This document shows positions 34,119-42,743 of a stretch of 64,000 bases of DNA, piece after piece. Within the stretch, counting starts at the first letter, position 1. Each line of letters starts with the position of its first letter. The notes beneath the pieces were generated by a model. The model saw only the letters and a program-made list of their open reading frames with translations, did not search any database and was not told the origin of the DNA. This DNA is from JALORV01 sp963775635. Lineage in GTDB: Bacteria; Pseudomonadota; Gammaproteobacteria; Burkholderiales; Burkholderiaceae_F. A program made the position numbers and the translations under genes. The stretch is from assembly GCA_963775635.1 (NCBI GenBank), contig CAVZJO010000007.1, positions 186,001-250,000 of the forward strand, read 5' to 3'.

Positions 34119-37100
34119 TCAGGCGGCGCGGTCGGTCGGCTCGCCCGGCTCCGGGACGACCCGCGCGGCCGCATCGCGCCGCAACCGCGCCAGCAGCGCC
34201 ATCAACTGGCCATGGTCGACCGGCTTGACCAAATGAGCGTCGAAGCCCGCCTCGCTCGACTTCCTTCGGTCTTCCTCCTGCCCCCATCCGGTCAACGCGA
34301 CCAGCACGGCGTTGCGGCCCCAGGGCTGCTCGCGAATTCGACGCGCCACGTCGTATCCATTCAATCCCGGCAAACCGATGTCAAGCAGCACGACGTCGGG
34401 CCGGAAACTGTTGGCGAGTTCGAGCGCATCCCTGCCGTCGAACGCACTGCGCGTCTCGTGCCCCGTGATCTGAAGCAGCATCGTCAGCGACTCGGTCGCA
34501 TCGCGGTTGTCGTCGACCACCAGTATCCGGTAAGTCGCACCCTCGTCTGCGCGAACGGCGGTTGGTACGACCTGCAGTCGCGTCACGTCTTCCGTACGCG
34601 GCAGACGCACCGTGAACCGGCTGCCCCGTCCGCGCCCGTCGCTGGCTGCGTCGACCGTGCCTCCGTGCAGTTCGACCAGGCGGCGGACCAGCGTCAGCCC
34701 AAGCCCCAGTCCACCCTGCTCGAGCGACCGGTCGGCCCGCGTGAACATGTCGAATATCGTCGGCAGCACGTCGGCTTCGATGCCCATGCCGGTGTCCTCG
34801 ACCGAAACGACGTGCTGGTTGCCCGAGCTTTCGACGGTGAGGTGAATCAGCCCGCCGGGCTCGGTGTACTTGCAGGCGTTTTCCAGCAAGTTGATGAATA
34901 CCTGCGTCAACCGCACCGGATCGGCATTCAGCTGGATCGGAGTGTCGGGCAGCTCGACCGAGAGGCGATGCCCGCGCGAGTCGGCCAGCGGTTGCACGGT
35001 CTGCACGGCCTGTTCGATGATCGACCGCAACTCGCAGGTCGACTTGCGAAGTTCGAGCCGATTGTGCGTGATGCGACTGACGTCGAGCAGGTCGTCGATC
35101 AGCCGCACCATGTGGCTCAGCTGGCGCTCCATCGTCTCGCGCGCATGGTCCAGCAGGCCGAGATCGGAGTGGGCCCGTTTGATGATCTCGAGCGAGTTCT
35201 TTACCGGCGCCAGCGGATTGCGCAGCTCGTGGGCGAGCACAGCCAGGAACTCGTCCTTGCGCCGATCCGTTTCGCGCAGCTGCTCCAGCAGCTTTTCCCG
35301 TTCTTCCTGCGCACGCTTCAGCTGCGTGAGGTCAAGCGCAACGCGCACGTGCGCATCGCTGCCCGGCTCGAGCAGTGCCGCCGCGCCCAGGAAGTACGTC
35401 CTTTCGCCATCCGGCCGCAGGAACGCCTTCTCGTACCCCGTAACGCTGCCTTCATTGACGAGGCGCTCGGTGGTGCGGCGATAGACTTCCTGGAACTCGG
35501 GGGCGATCGTCTGCTGCCAGCTGACACGTCCCGCCTCGAAATCGTCGCGCCGCTGGCCCATCATCCGCAGCATCTCGTCATTGACGTAAGAGACGTTGCC
35601 CTTGCCGTCGCCGAATCCGACGCCGATCAGGTTGGCGTCGGCCAGGCGCCGAAAACGCGATTCGCTGCGTCTGAGCGCAGTTTCCATCTGTTTGCGGTCG
35701 GTGATGTCGGTGCACGAGCCGATGTATCCGGCGAACTCGTCAGTGGACTCGTAACGAGGAACCCCATTGTCGAGCAGCCAGCGGTATTCGCCACTCGTGT
35801 GACGCACGCGGTACTCGGCGGAAAACGGACGTCTTGCTTCGAACGCCTCTGCGTAGGCACGCAGGCAGCCGGCGCGGTCGTCGGGATGGACGTTCTCGGT
35901 CCATCCTTCTCCACGCTCCTGCTCGAGCGTGCGGCCAAAGAAGTCAAGCCACGTGCGGTTGCACCATGTCCGCTTCCGGTCGGGCCCGCTCATCCAGATC
36001 AGCACCGGCGCCGCATCGGCCATGAAGCGGAACCGCTGCTCGCTTTCCCTCAGCGCATCCTCGGCGCGCTTGCGCGCAGTCACGTCGACCGTGAAACAGC
36101 GCGTGTGGATGAAACGGCCGTTTTCGCGATACACGCTCGAGCTGATCAGCACATCCCTTATGGAACCGTTCCTGCAGCGCAGGCGCGCGGGATATTCGCG
36201 CAGGGTGTCGCCGCGCTCGAGGCAGCGCATGATCGAGTCGATGACGTCCTGGTCGGCGTGAAACTCCGCAATGTGGTGGCCGACATACTCCTCTGCCGTG
36301 TACCCGAGCAGCTGCAGTTCGGCCCGGTTTGCACGCAATATGGTGCCGTCGGCGCCGACCCAGTGCATGCCCACGCTCGCGTTCTCGAAGAAGTCGGCAA
36401 GATCGCGCTCGCTCCGGGTCAGGCGACCCTCCGCCTCGCGTCTTGAGGAGATGTCGCGAAAGACCAGTACGGCGCCGACCACGTTGCCATCGCCGTCGCG
36501 GATCGGCGCCGCACTGTCGTCGATCGCCCGTTCGGTGCCGTTCCGGTTGACCAGGATCGTATGGTTCGCCAGGCCGACGATCGCGCCCGATGCGATCACT
36601 TTGTCGACCGGGTTGTCGACACGCGCGCGCGTTTCCTCGTTGACAATGTCGAACACTTCGGTGAGCGACCGACCCGTCGCCGCCTCGCGGCTCCAGCCGG
36701 TCAGTTCGCTGGCGACCTCGTTGAGAAACGTCACGCGGCTGCGCTCGTCGGTGGTGATCACCGCGTCGCCGATGCTGGCCAGCGTGACGCGCAAGGCTTC
36801 GCGCTGTTGGGCGGCTGACCGCAGAGCCACGCGCTCGCGCTCCTGCGTGCGGTAGGCGAGTTGCGCGGCCAGCGTCGCGCAGACCGCCGCGGCGACGAAC
36901 ACCGCGAGTCCCACTGCACCGACCGTCGTCTCGAATTCGAACGACTGACGCGGCGGAATGAACAGGTACCAGGTACCGATCGCGCCGGCCGCGGCCGCAG
37001 CGAAGAAGGGTCCGGGCCGTACCGTCACCACCAGGACCAGCAGGACCGCAAATACCAGCAGAAACGGAAGGCGGTCTCCAAGCCACGGGTCGAGAAGTCC

Positions 37101-37253
37101 ACGCGCCACCAGGCCGACAGCGACCGCCGCCAGCGCAAACAGATACTGCGCGACCAGCGGCCAGTCGCGCGAGGACTGCCCGGAGAGGATCTGCTGCGGG
37201 AGGCGTTCGAAGGCGTCGAAGCCGAACGCCAGGCGCCCGAATGCGGCCTTCAA
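34119..37253 (-). CDS. Hybrid histidine kinase with four PAS domains and REC
   Basis: 1044 residues. Residues about 30-140 hold three to four membrane helices like a DUF4118/KdpD sensor (TWYLFIPPRQSFEFE). Four PAS modules follow (for example GDAVITTDERSRVTFLNEVA, FFENASVGMHWVGADGTILR, NENVHPDD-like WTENVHPDDRAGC, and LIGVGFGDGKGNVSYVNDEM). HisKA has FLAVLAHELRNPLAPVKNSL, HATPase has NLLENACKYTEPGGLIHLTV and GLGLGLTLVRRLVELHGG, and REC has RILVVDDNRDA with the phosphoaspartate in VVLLDIGLPGL. No Hpt follows. It is isolated between the CAP and Ku segments. Confidence 0.93.
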   Translation of the reverse strand: MKAAFGRLAFGFDAFERLPQQILSGQSSRDWPLVAQYLFALAAVAVGLVARGLLDPWLGDRLPFLLVFAVLLVLVVTVRPGPFFAAAAAGAIGTWYLFIPPRQSFEFETTVGAVGLAVFVAAAVCATLAAQLAYRTQERERVALRSAAQQREALRVTLASIGDAVITTDERSRVTFLNEVASELTGWSREAATGRSLTEVFDIVNEETRARVDNPVDKVIASGAIVGLANHTILVNRNGTERAIDDSAAPIRDGDGNVVGAVLVFRDISSRREAEGRLTRSERDLADFFENASVGMHWVGADGTILRANRAELQLLGYTAEEYVGHHIAEFHADQDVIDSIMRCLERGDTLREYPARLRCRNGSIRDVLISSSVYRENGRFIHTRCFTVDVTARKRAEDALRESEQRFRFMADAAPVLIWMSGPDRKRTWCNRTWLDFFGRTLEQERGEGWTENVHPDDRAGCLRAYAEAFEARRPFSAEYRVRHTSGEYRWLLDNGVPRYESTDEFAGYIGSCTDITDRKQMETALRRSESRFRRLADANLIGVGFGDGKGNVSYVNDEMLRMMGQRRDDFEAGRVSWQQTIAPEFQEVYRRTTERLVNEGSVTGYEKAFLRPDGERTYFLGAAALLEPGSDAHVRVALDLTQLKRAQEEREKLLEQLRETDRRKDEFLAVLAHELRNPLAPVKNSLEIIKRAHSDLGLLDHARETMERQLSHMVRLIDDLLDVSRITHNRLELRKSTCELRSIIEQAVQTVQPLADSRGHRLSVELPDTPIQLNADPVRLTQVFINLLENACKYTEPGGLIHLTVESSGNQHVVSVEDTGMGIEADVLPTIFDMFTRADRSLEQGGLGLGLTLVRRLVELHGGTVDAASDGRGRGSRFTVRLPRTEDVTRLQVVPTAVRADEGATYRILVVDDNRDATESLTMLLQITGHETRSAFDGRDALELANSFRPDVVLLDIGLPGLNGYDVARRIREQPWGRNAVLVALTGWGQEEDRRKSSEAGFDAHLVKPVDHGQLMALLARLRRDAAARVVPEPGEPTDRAA

Positions 37254-37446
37254 GGCCGCGATGCCAGCCGGGTGCGGCTATCCGCCCGCCGTCGGCGCTG
37301 CGATCCGTGTGCGAGGTGCGACTGGAGCGGCTCCCGGTTCATTGTGTCTCCTAAACCGATACGGCCCTCCCCACGCGCGGATTGTGCCCACGTTGGCGCC
37401 GCTTCAGCAAGCGCCGGGGTGGCGAACGACCGGAGGCCGTCGCCGC

Positions 37447-37460
37447 GGCACAACGATTGC
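37447..37460 (+). promoter_or_regulatory. Sigma-54-type promoter upstream of the small gene and ku
   Basis: GGCACA-ACGA-TTGC, exact spacing, one mismatch. Expected start near 37472, about 21 bases before the ATG at 37493; ku follows on the same strand without an obvious terminator between. Confidence 0.55.
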
Positions 37461-37492
37461 TTCGAAGCCTTCAATTGTCGAAACTTCGACTG

Positions 37493-37669
37493 ATGCTGAT
37501 GCTGCGCGCGCTGATAGACGGGTTCTGGGTTTTGTATTACCGCTGGGCGTTGAATGCGCTGCATCCGGCTCATCCTGACGCCGGCCATGTCCAGTTGATG
37601 CACGCGCTGCACGTGGCGCGCCTCGAACGCTTTCTGCGTCGCCCGCGCGCCAGCGGGTCGCCGTCGTGA
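37493..37669 (+). CDS. Small hypothetical protein upstream of ku
   Basis: 58 residues: MLMLRALIDGFWVLYYRWAL then NALHPAHPDAGHVQLMHALH and a basic tail. It looks like an amphipathic helical protein, with many His and Arg. No clear ribosome site, but a sigma-54-type site lies 33 bp upstream. It is 91 bp before ku, and may be part of the same transcript. No family recognised. Confidence 0.45.
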   Translation: MLMLRALIDGFWVLYYRWALNALHPAHPDAGHVQLMHALHVARLERFLRRPRASGSPS

Positions 37670-37760
37670 CTCTGCGCCGCCACCGCGCCTTGCGACCGAC
37701 TCCGACGAGTCGCGGCGAGCGGCGCACGCCGTTGCGTTGAGCCGGCGACGGGCATTTACC

Positions 37761-38693
37761 ATGGCCTCGCGCGCTCTTCAGTCGGTGACGATCACTTTCG
37801 GTCTCGTCACCATCCCCGTGAAGATGTACCCGGCCACCGATCCGCAGGGCCGCATCCATTTCCACTTTCTGCACAAGTGCGGCAGCCGCGTAACCCAGCA
37901 GTACCGCTGCATCAAGGAAAACAAGAATGTCCCGCGCAGCGAACTCGTCAAGGCTTATGAATTCGAAAAGGACCGCTTCGTCACTTTCACCAAGGAGGAA
38001 CTGGAGGCGCTCGAGGAAGTGTCGAGCGGAGCGATCGAGATCACGGAATTCGTCGCGCAGGAAACGGTCGATCCGGTTTATTTCGAGCGCGCTTACTACC
38101 TCGCCCCCGACAAGGGCGGTGCAAAGCCTTATTCGTTGCTCTCCGAAGCCATGCGCAAGTCGGGACGGACCGCGATCGGACGTTGGGCGGCGCGCGGAAA
38201 ACAGCATCTGGTCCAGCTGCGCGTCGTCGAGCACGGATTGGTACTGCAGCAGCTGCTGTACAGCGAGGAAGTGCGCGACTTCGACGACATCGGCATTCCT
38301 TCGGTCAAAGTCAAAGACGGCGAGCTGAAGCTCGCCGCGCAGTTGATCGACAGCATTACTTCGGACAAGGGCTTCGATCCAACGCGCTACGACGACGATG
38401 TCAAGGACCGTACGGAGGAGCTGATCAAGCAGAAAGTCAGCGGACACGAGATCACCGCGCCCGAGGCTCCAAAGGCGCCGCAGGGAGCCCGCGTGATCGA
38501 TCTGATGGAAGCGCTGCGCGCGAGCCTCAAGGCCGGCACGCGGTCGCCGGCTGCCAAGCGCAGCGCGAAACGAAGCCCGGCAAGCAAGTCACGTCCGCAG
38601 GACGGAGCCGGCGCGTCCGCGGGCAAGAGTAGGAGACCGGGGCGCTCCGCGACCAAGGCCGCGGCCAGAAAGGCAGTTCGCAAGGCAGCCTAG
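37761..38693 (+). CDS. ku: Non-homologous end-joining protein Ku
   Basis: 310 residues from ATG 37761 (MASRALQSVTITFGLVTIPV). The Ku core follows (KMYPATDPQGRIHFHFLHKC, RAYYLAPDKGGAKPYSLLSE, GRTAIGRWAARGKQHLVQLR, LIDSITSDKGFDPTRYDDDV) and a C-terminal Lys/Arg/Ala-rich tail of about 60 residues that binds DNA. Bacterial Ku dimers hold double-strand breaks and recruit LigD. The only LigD partner in the window is the polymerase gene at 45200-46189. A sigma-54-type site precedes the small upstream gene. Confidence 0.94.
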   Translation: MASRALQSVTITFGLVTIPVKMYPATDPQGRIHFHFLHKCGSRVTQQYRCIKENKNVPRSELVKAYEFEKDRFVTFTKEELEALEEVSSGAIEITEFVAQETVDPVYFERAYYLAPDKGGAKPYSLLSEAMRKSGRTAIGRWAARGKQHLVQLRVVEHGLVLQQLLYSEEVRDFDDIGIPSVKVKDGELKLAAQLIDSITSDKGFDPTRYDDDVKDRTEELIKQKVSGHEITAPEAPKAPQGARVIDLMEALRASLKAGTRSPAAKRSAKRSPASKSRPQDGAGASAGKSRRPGRSATKAAARKAVRKAA

Positions 38694-38723
38694 TCGAAAG
38701 GTGCGAAGCGACTTCCCGAGCCG

Positions 38724-38737
38724 GGCTTGACGATTGC
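38724..38737 (+). promoter_or_regulatory. Possible sigma-54 promoter of the TraR/DksA-like gene
   Basis: GGCTTG-ACGA-TTGC: exact spacing and -12 box, -24 box with two mismatches. Expected start near 38749, leader of about 14 bases. Confidence 0.35.
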
Positions 38738-38762
38738 TGACTCAGCGGGGGAGAGGTTCGAT

Positions 38763-39062
38763 GTGTCCACTGATCGGTATTTCGCCCATGGCGAACTGGG
38801 CCAGCGACTCGCACTGCGTCGCGATGAACTGCTTTTTGCGATCTCGGATCCTAGCGCCGAGCGCCGAAGCGAGAATGTGACCGAATTGCAAGCGGTGGAG
38901 GCGGCCCTGGCGCGCCTGCGCGACGGGACGTTCGGTCGCTGCGTCGACTGCGGTTCGCCCATCGGCGATCTGCGGCTGCGCGCGCATCCGACATCGTTAC
39001 GATGCCTGGAGTGCCAGGTCGAACGCGAAAGCGCTGCCAGCGCACCGATGGCGCGCCGCTGA
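38763..39062 (+). CDS. TraR/DksA family zinc-finger protein
   Basis: 99 residues from a GTG at 38763 with GAGAGG upstream. A helical first half (ELQAVEAALARLRDGTFGRC) precedes a four-cysteine zinc finger: CVDCG and CLEC. DksA-type proteins bind RNA polymerase beside the secondary channel and tune transcription under stress, with or without ppGpp. The short coiled coil and absence of the full DksA N-terminus put it in the small TraR-like group. Confidence 0.88.
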   Translation: MSTDRYFAHGELGQRLALRRDELLFAISDPSAERRSENVTELQAVEAALARLRDGTFGRCVDCGSPIGDLRLRAHPTSLRCLECQVERESAASAPMARR

Positions 39063-39167
39063 CAGGCTGGCCATGCGAGCGAGCGCGCCACGGAGCTTGA
39101 ACGCGCTGCGCAGGAGCGCACGCCGACCGGACTCGGTCGACGTGCGCTCGCGGTTACTGCGCCCGGC

Positions 39168-39452
39168 CTATTTGCGACCTGAAGATTCCGGTTGGCGCTC
39201 GATCCGTTCGGGCTCGTCGAGCAGCGGATCTTCGTCCTTGGCGTGCGACCGCCCTTCGTTCTCCGCACGCTCCAATTCGCTGGCCTCGCCCGCATCACGC
39301 GGCTCGGCGTCGCGGGCCTCACCCTCGACGTCGGCCTTGCGGGCGTGCTCGCGCGTCGCCTTGTTATAGCGCCGCGCGGCGTCGTAGTTGCCTTCGCCCT
39401 GCACTTCGCTATCGGTACCCTTCTTTTCGCGCTCGGGAATGTCCTGAGTCAT
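39168..39452 (-). CDS. Hydrophilic stress-associated hypothetical protein
   Basis: 94 residues, highly charged and without hydrophobic core: MTQDIPEREKKGTDSEVQGE, NYDAARRYNKATREHARKAD, GRSHAKDEDPLLDEPERIER. From memory, similar short charged proteins with a YDAxRRYN start and GRxHxKxEDP end occur beside proteobacterial stress genes. Probably disordered or helical. It follows the BON lipoprotein gene by 19 bp on the same strand and shares its promoter. Confidence 0.65.
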   Translation of the reverse strand: MTQDIPEREKKGTDSEVQGEGNYDAARRYNKATREHARKADVEGEARDAEPRDAGEASELERAENEGRSHAKDEDPLLDEPERIERQPESSGRK

Positions 39453-39471
39453 TGTTCATCCCGTCGCAAGG

Positions 39472-39858
39472 TCACTGCGGGGCAGCCAGGTTGTTGGTGA
39501 CCGCCTTGACGCCGTCGATGTTCTGAGCCAGCTGCTCGGCACGCATCTTTTCGCTGGCGGTGGCGACACTGCCGGAGAGCGTGACAATGCCGTTGTTCGA
39601 GTCGACGTTGATCTGCGTTCCCTTGACCTGCGAGTCGGACAGCAGCGCGCTCTTCACCTTGGTGGTCAGAGTGGCATCGTCGAGCGCCTTCTCGGCTCCC
39701 GCCATGGCCTTGGATGTTTCGGTGCGGGCTGTCTGGGCTGCCCGGTTGGTGTCGCTTCGTGCCTGTTCGCGGTCAGAGGGCGAGCACGCCCCCAGCGCAA
39801 CCAGGGCTACAGCCGACAACACACCAGCAGAAATCGGACGAAACTGAATTGCACGCAT
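39472..39858 (-). CDS. BON-domain lipoprotein (OsmY-like)
   Basis: 128 residues from ATG 39858 behind a GGAGGAG site. A lipobox (ALGACS) gives a lipoprotein, then a helical linker rich in Ala/Thr and one BON domain (LTTKVKSALLSDSQVKGTQI, GIVTLSGSVATASEKMRAEQ, IDGVKAVTNNLAAPQ). BON proteins bind phospholipid at the envelope under osmotic or other stress. A sigma-54-like site lies about 40 bp upstream. Confidence 0.9.
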   Translation of the reverse strand: MRAIQFRPISAGVLSAVALVALGACSPSDREQARSDTNRAAQTARTETSKAMAGAEKALDDATLTTKVKSALLSDSQVKGTQINVDSNNGIVTLSGSVATASEKMRAEQLAQNIDGVKAVTNNLAAPQ

Positions 39859-39896
39859 GTTGACTCCTCCATACGGATGTCTGCAGAGGAGTTAAG

Positions 39897-39910
39897 GCAA
39901 GCCCTGTTCC
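39897..39910 (-). promoter_or_regulatory. Possible sigma-54 promoter of the BON lipoprotein gene
   Basis: Minus strand GGAACA-GGGC-TTGC: exact spacing and -12 box, -24 box with two mismatches. Expected start near 39885, leader of about 27 bases. Confidence 0.42.
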
Positions 39911-39957
39911 TGAATTTCCGCGCGAACGGTGCGGAAAAGGACTGGGCCGCGGCTTCG

Positions 39958-41364
39958 TCAAGCGCCAGGCGGCGGGGTCCTCGGCTCGCCGTTGCCAAGG
40001 GAAGACGAAGGAATCAGCCCTTCGGCGGAATATTCCTTCAGGCGGTTGTAAAGAGTTTTCAGGCTGACGCCCAGTGCCGCCGCGGTGCGCTCCTTCTGGC
40101 CACCGAAGTGGTCCAGGGTGGCTAGCACGAGCGAGCGCTCGGCATCCGCGATCGAACTGCCGACGCGTATCGAAAGGAACGGGCCGTCTTCGGGTCGTGT
40201 CGTGCGCTGCGAACCGAGTTCGAGCCACTCGTTGGTGATGATCGCATCCTGCTCCATTACGAACGCCCGCTGCACCACGTTGCGCAGCTCGCGGACGTTG
40301 CCCGGCCAATCGTAGGCATTCATTGCGGCATAGGCTGCCGGCGCGAATCGCTTGAGCTTGCCCTCGGCCTTGCAGATCTCCTGCAGGAAATGATCGGCCA
40401 GCAGCGGGACATCCTCGCTGCGCTCGCGCAGCGGCGGCAGTCGGATCGGAAAAACGTTCAGCCGATACAACAGGTCTTCGCGCAGCTTGCCTTCCGCTAC
40501 TGCCTTGTCGGGAATGCGGTTGGTCGCGGCTACGACGCGCACGTCGGCGGTCTGCGTTTCGGTCGATCCGACTCGATTGAAGGTCCCGGTTTCCAGCACT
40601 CGCAGCAGCTTCACCTGCAGGTCGGGCGGCATCTCGGTGATTTCGTCGAGAAGGAGCGTGCCGCCATTGGAACGCTCGAAGAATCCATGATGCTGGCGAT
40701 TTGCCCCTGTGAAGCTCCCCTTCTCATGACCGAAGATCTCGCTTTCCATCAGGTGCGGCGAAATCGCGCCGCAATTAATCGCAAGGAAAGGACGCGTCCG
40801 CCGACGGCTCAACTGGTGGATCGTCTGCGCGACCAGCTCCTTGCCGGTCCCGCTTTCGCCCTGAACCAGCACGGTGACTGCCGTGGTGGCGACGCGCGCA
40901 ACCTGCTCGTAGACACGCTGCATCACCGGCGAGTTACCCCACATCTCGCCAAAGCGGCCGCTGCGCGCAAACTCCTCGTGCAGATCGGTAATTTCGGCCT
41001 GCAACTCGGCCGGCCGCATCACGCGGCCCAGGACTCCGTTGACCTGCGACGGCGTGACGGGCTTGATCAGGTAGTCGGCCGCACCCAGTCTGAGCGCTTC
41101 GATCGACGTTTCGAGGCTCGCATGGCCGGTGATCAGCACGACCTCGGTGTTGTTGAGCACCGACTTGTCCTCGAAGAGCTCCGTCCCCTTCCCGTCAGGC
41201 AGCATCAGGTCCAAAAAGACCACGTCCGGCGAATTCATCACCAGTTGCCGCTTTGCCTCGCGCATGGTCCGCGCGGTCGCGGCAGTAAATCCCTGGCTGA
41301 CGGCCAGCTCGGCGAGCATTTCGGCCGTGTCGGCATCGTCGTCGACGATCAAAGCGTGACCCAT
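39958..41364 (-). CDS. Sigma-54-dependent NtrC-type response regulator
   Basis: 468 residues. REC (ALIVDDDADTAEMLAELAVS, phosphoaspartate in VVFLDLMLPDG, K in YLIKPV) is followed by an AAA+ domain with Walker A GESGTGKE, the sigma-54-contact loop GSFTGA (Ser for Ala), Walker B LLLDEITEMP and the arginine-finger region, and a Fis-type helix-turn-helix (TAAALGVSLKTLYNRLKEYS). It should activate sigma-54 promoters from upstream sites. It stands beside two divergent exact sigma-54 sites at 42287-42348, so the island is a plausible target. Confidence 0.94.
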   Translation of the reverse strand: MGHALIVDDDADTAEMLAELAVSQGFTAATARTMREAKRQLVMNSPDVVFLDLMLPDGKGTELFEDKSVLNNTEVVLITGHASLETSIEALRLGAADYLIKPVTPSQVNGVLGRVMRPAELQAEITDLHEEFARSGRFGEMWGNSPVMQRVYEQVARVATTAVTVLVQGESGTGKELVAQTIHQLSRRRTRPFLAINCGAISPHLMESEIFGHEKGSFTGANRQHHGFFERSNGGTLLLDEITEMPPDLQVKLLRVLETGTFNRVGSTETQTADVRVVAATNRIPDKAVAEGKLREDLLYRLNVFPIRLPPLRERSEDVPLLADHFLQEICKAEGKLKRFAPAAYAAMNAYDWPGNVRELRNVVQRAFVMEQDAIITNEWLELGSQRTTRPEDGPFLSIRVGSSIADAERSLVLATLDHFGGQKERTAAALGVSLKTLYNRLKEYSAEGLIPSSSLGNGEPRTPPPGA

Positions 41365-41759
41365 TTACCGTCTCCCTCGCCTGATTTTTGGCGCGCCGTC
41401 GGGCCTGCTCCAGCGTGCATCGATCGAAGCAACGATATCAGAATGCCCACGGCGAATGCTACTCGCTCCTCATGTGGGCTACCTCAGGCCACCTTTTTTC
41501 AAACCCCGGCGCCGGCGTATGTAATTGGTCCCGACTAGCCAATTTCCAAGCCCCGGCTGATGCAACTTCAGCGACCCAGGCGGGTTCCGTGAACGCGCCG
41601 GCGCGACCGCGCTTCGACGGAGTGCCGGCGGATGGCAGTCCGACCACGCTGCCGCTGCTCGACTGGATCCATCCGCTGGCGCGCGAGGATGCGTAGGGGT
41701 TGCGCGAACCCGCCCGACTTGCCGCGCGGCCCACCGCGCAAGTGAAATGGCGCCTCACT
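41365..41759. other. Non-coding or unassigned stretch
   Basis: About 395 bp with no gene I can support. A plus-strand frame to 41696 ends PLLDWIHPLAREDA but has no recognised family or clear start. It carries the upstream region of the NtrC-type regulator. Confidence 0.4.
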
Positions 41760-41942
41760 GATCTCGGCGTGCAGGCCATTTACGCCAACGACAACGATGG
41801 AATGCTGGTCGGCCTCGCCACCGAGTGGTGTGTGCTGTTCACGGCGATCGATGCCTACGTGCGCGGCTATTCGCTATGGGTCCGGCAGGACTGCGTGGAG
41901 ACTGCGTCCGGCGAGCGGCACGATTCCGCCGTCACCTCTATG
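41760..41942 (+). pseudogene. Isochorismatase-family cysteine hydrolase remnant
   Basis: The frame gives GVQAIYANDNDG joined directly to VGLATEWCVLFTAIDAYVRG and SLWVRQDCVETASGERHDSA. These match the N-terminal strand and the C-terminal nucleophile Cys region (EWCV) of isochorismatase-like hydrolases, but about 100 residues between them are missing and the ends are lost. Taken as a deletion remnant. The two pieces come from family knowledge, not a search. Confidence 0.6.
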
Positions 41943-42027
41943 CAGGGAGAGAGTCGGCCTGGCGGATCGCCTCGAAGAAGTTGTTTCCCGCCGATGCGGC
42001 TGCCGTTGCGCGACGTCCGCGCGACGC

Positions 42028-42243
42028 TCAGACGACGTGACGTCCGGCCGCCACGACCGTCAGCAGAACGTTCTTCCAGCCCGATGCAGCGGCGATCTCG
42101 CCGGCGTAGGCCGCGGCTGCTGGCAACGAGCTCAATACGGCACCCGCGATCCAGCGACCTTCACATCCCACTACCCAGCAGCCCTTGTGCAACTGGCGCA
42201 ACATGAAATGAACGGGTCGCGCGCGACTGTTGTGCTTGCTCAT
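42028..42243 (-). CDS. Small hypothetical protein under an exact sigma-54 promoter
   Basis: 71 residues from ATG 42243, with AAGGAG 8 bases upstream: MSKHNSRARPVHFMLRQLHK, GCWVVGCEGRWIAGAVLSSL and a moderately hydrophobic end. No family recognised. Its reality is supported by a ribosome site and by GGCACG-GAGT-TTGC upstream at the proper distance. It diverges from the YeaQ/DUF883 operon. Confidence 0.55.
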   Translation of the reverse strand: MSKHNSRARPVHFMLRQLHKGCWVVGCEGRWIAGAVLSSLPAAAAYAGEIAAASGWKNVLLTVVAAGRHVV

Positions 42244-42286
42244 GAGGATCGCTCCTTGAGTGCGGTTGCACGATGCGCTAAGGAAC

Positions 42287-42300
42287 GCAAACTCCGTGCC
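42287..42300 (-). promoter_or_regulatory. Exact sigma-54 promoter of the 71-residue gene
   Basis: Minus strand TGGCACG-GAGT-TTGC, a full match to TGGCACG-N4-TTGC. Expected start near 42275, leader about 32 bases. The divergent plus-strand promoter lies 35 bp away. Confidence 0.78.
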
Positions 42301-42334
42301 AAAACGATGGCTGGAGTGACCAGGCCAATACCGC

Positions 42335-42348
42335 GGCACGGGGATTGC
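42335..42348 (+). promoter_or_regulatory. Exact sigma-54 promoter of the YeaQ-DUF883 operon
   Basis: GGCACG-GGGA-TTGC with C before it instead of T. Expected start near 42360; the YeaQ-like ATG is at 42419. Back-to-back with the promoter at 42287-42300. Confidence 0.78.
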
Positions 42349-42418
42349 TGGGAGCCGCTGCCCGCGCACCGCTCAGGTCACGTGCAACCCTTTTCACACT
42401 TCTCGCGAGAGGACACCG

Positions 42419-42691
42419 ATGATCAATTTCATCATTTGGCTGATAGTGGGAGGCGTGATCGGCTGGATCGCGAGCCTGATCATGCGCACCGACGCACAGC
42501 AGGGCGTGCTGCTCAACATCGTCGTCGGCATCGTCGGCGCGGCGCTCGGCGGCTGGCTGATATCGCCGCTGATGGGTTTCCCGTCGATCAACCAGGACGC
42601 CTTCAGTCTCGGCGCGATGATTGTCTCGCTGATCGGCGCCATCATCCTGCTCGCCATCGTGAACCTGTTCCGACGGGGCTCAGTGCGCTGA
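42419..42691 (+). CDS. GlsB/YeaQ/YmgE family stress membrane protein
   Basis: 90 residues, three helices, glycine-rich: MINFIIWLIVGGVIGWIASL, NIVVGIVGAALGGWLISPLM, IVSLIGAIILLAIVNLFRRG. The family is induced by stationary phase and envelope stress; function unknown. First gene of a plus-strand run to 45142 behind an exact sigma-54 site. Confidence 0.92.
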   Translation: MINFIIWLIVGGVIGWIASLIMRTDAQQGVLLNIVVGIVGAALGGWLISPLMGFPSINQDAFSLGAMIVSLIGAIILLAIVNLFRRGSVR

Positions 42692-42743
42692 CGGCAGTCA
42701 TCGATACGCATTTCTGCTCAACACAATTTAACGGAGGGTCCGG

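Noticed and set aside
37716..37736. Sigma-54-like GGCGCACG...TTGC just before ku
   Set aside because: Spacing is one base too long, which -24/-12 promoters do not tolerate.
41473..41502. Weak stem followed by six T on the plus strand
   Set aside because: Only four stable pairs and no gene upstream to terminate.
41388..41696. Plus-strand frame of 102 codons
   Set aside because: No family, no ribosome site and mixed codon pattern.
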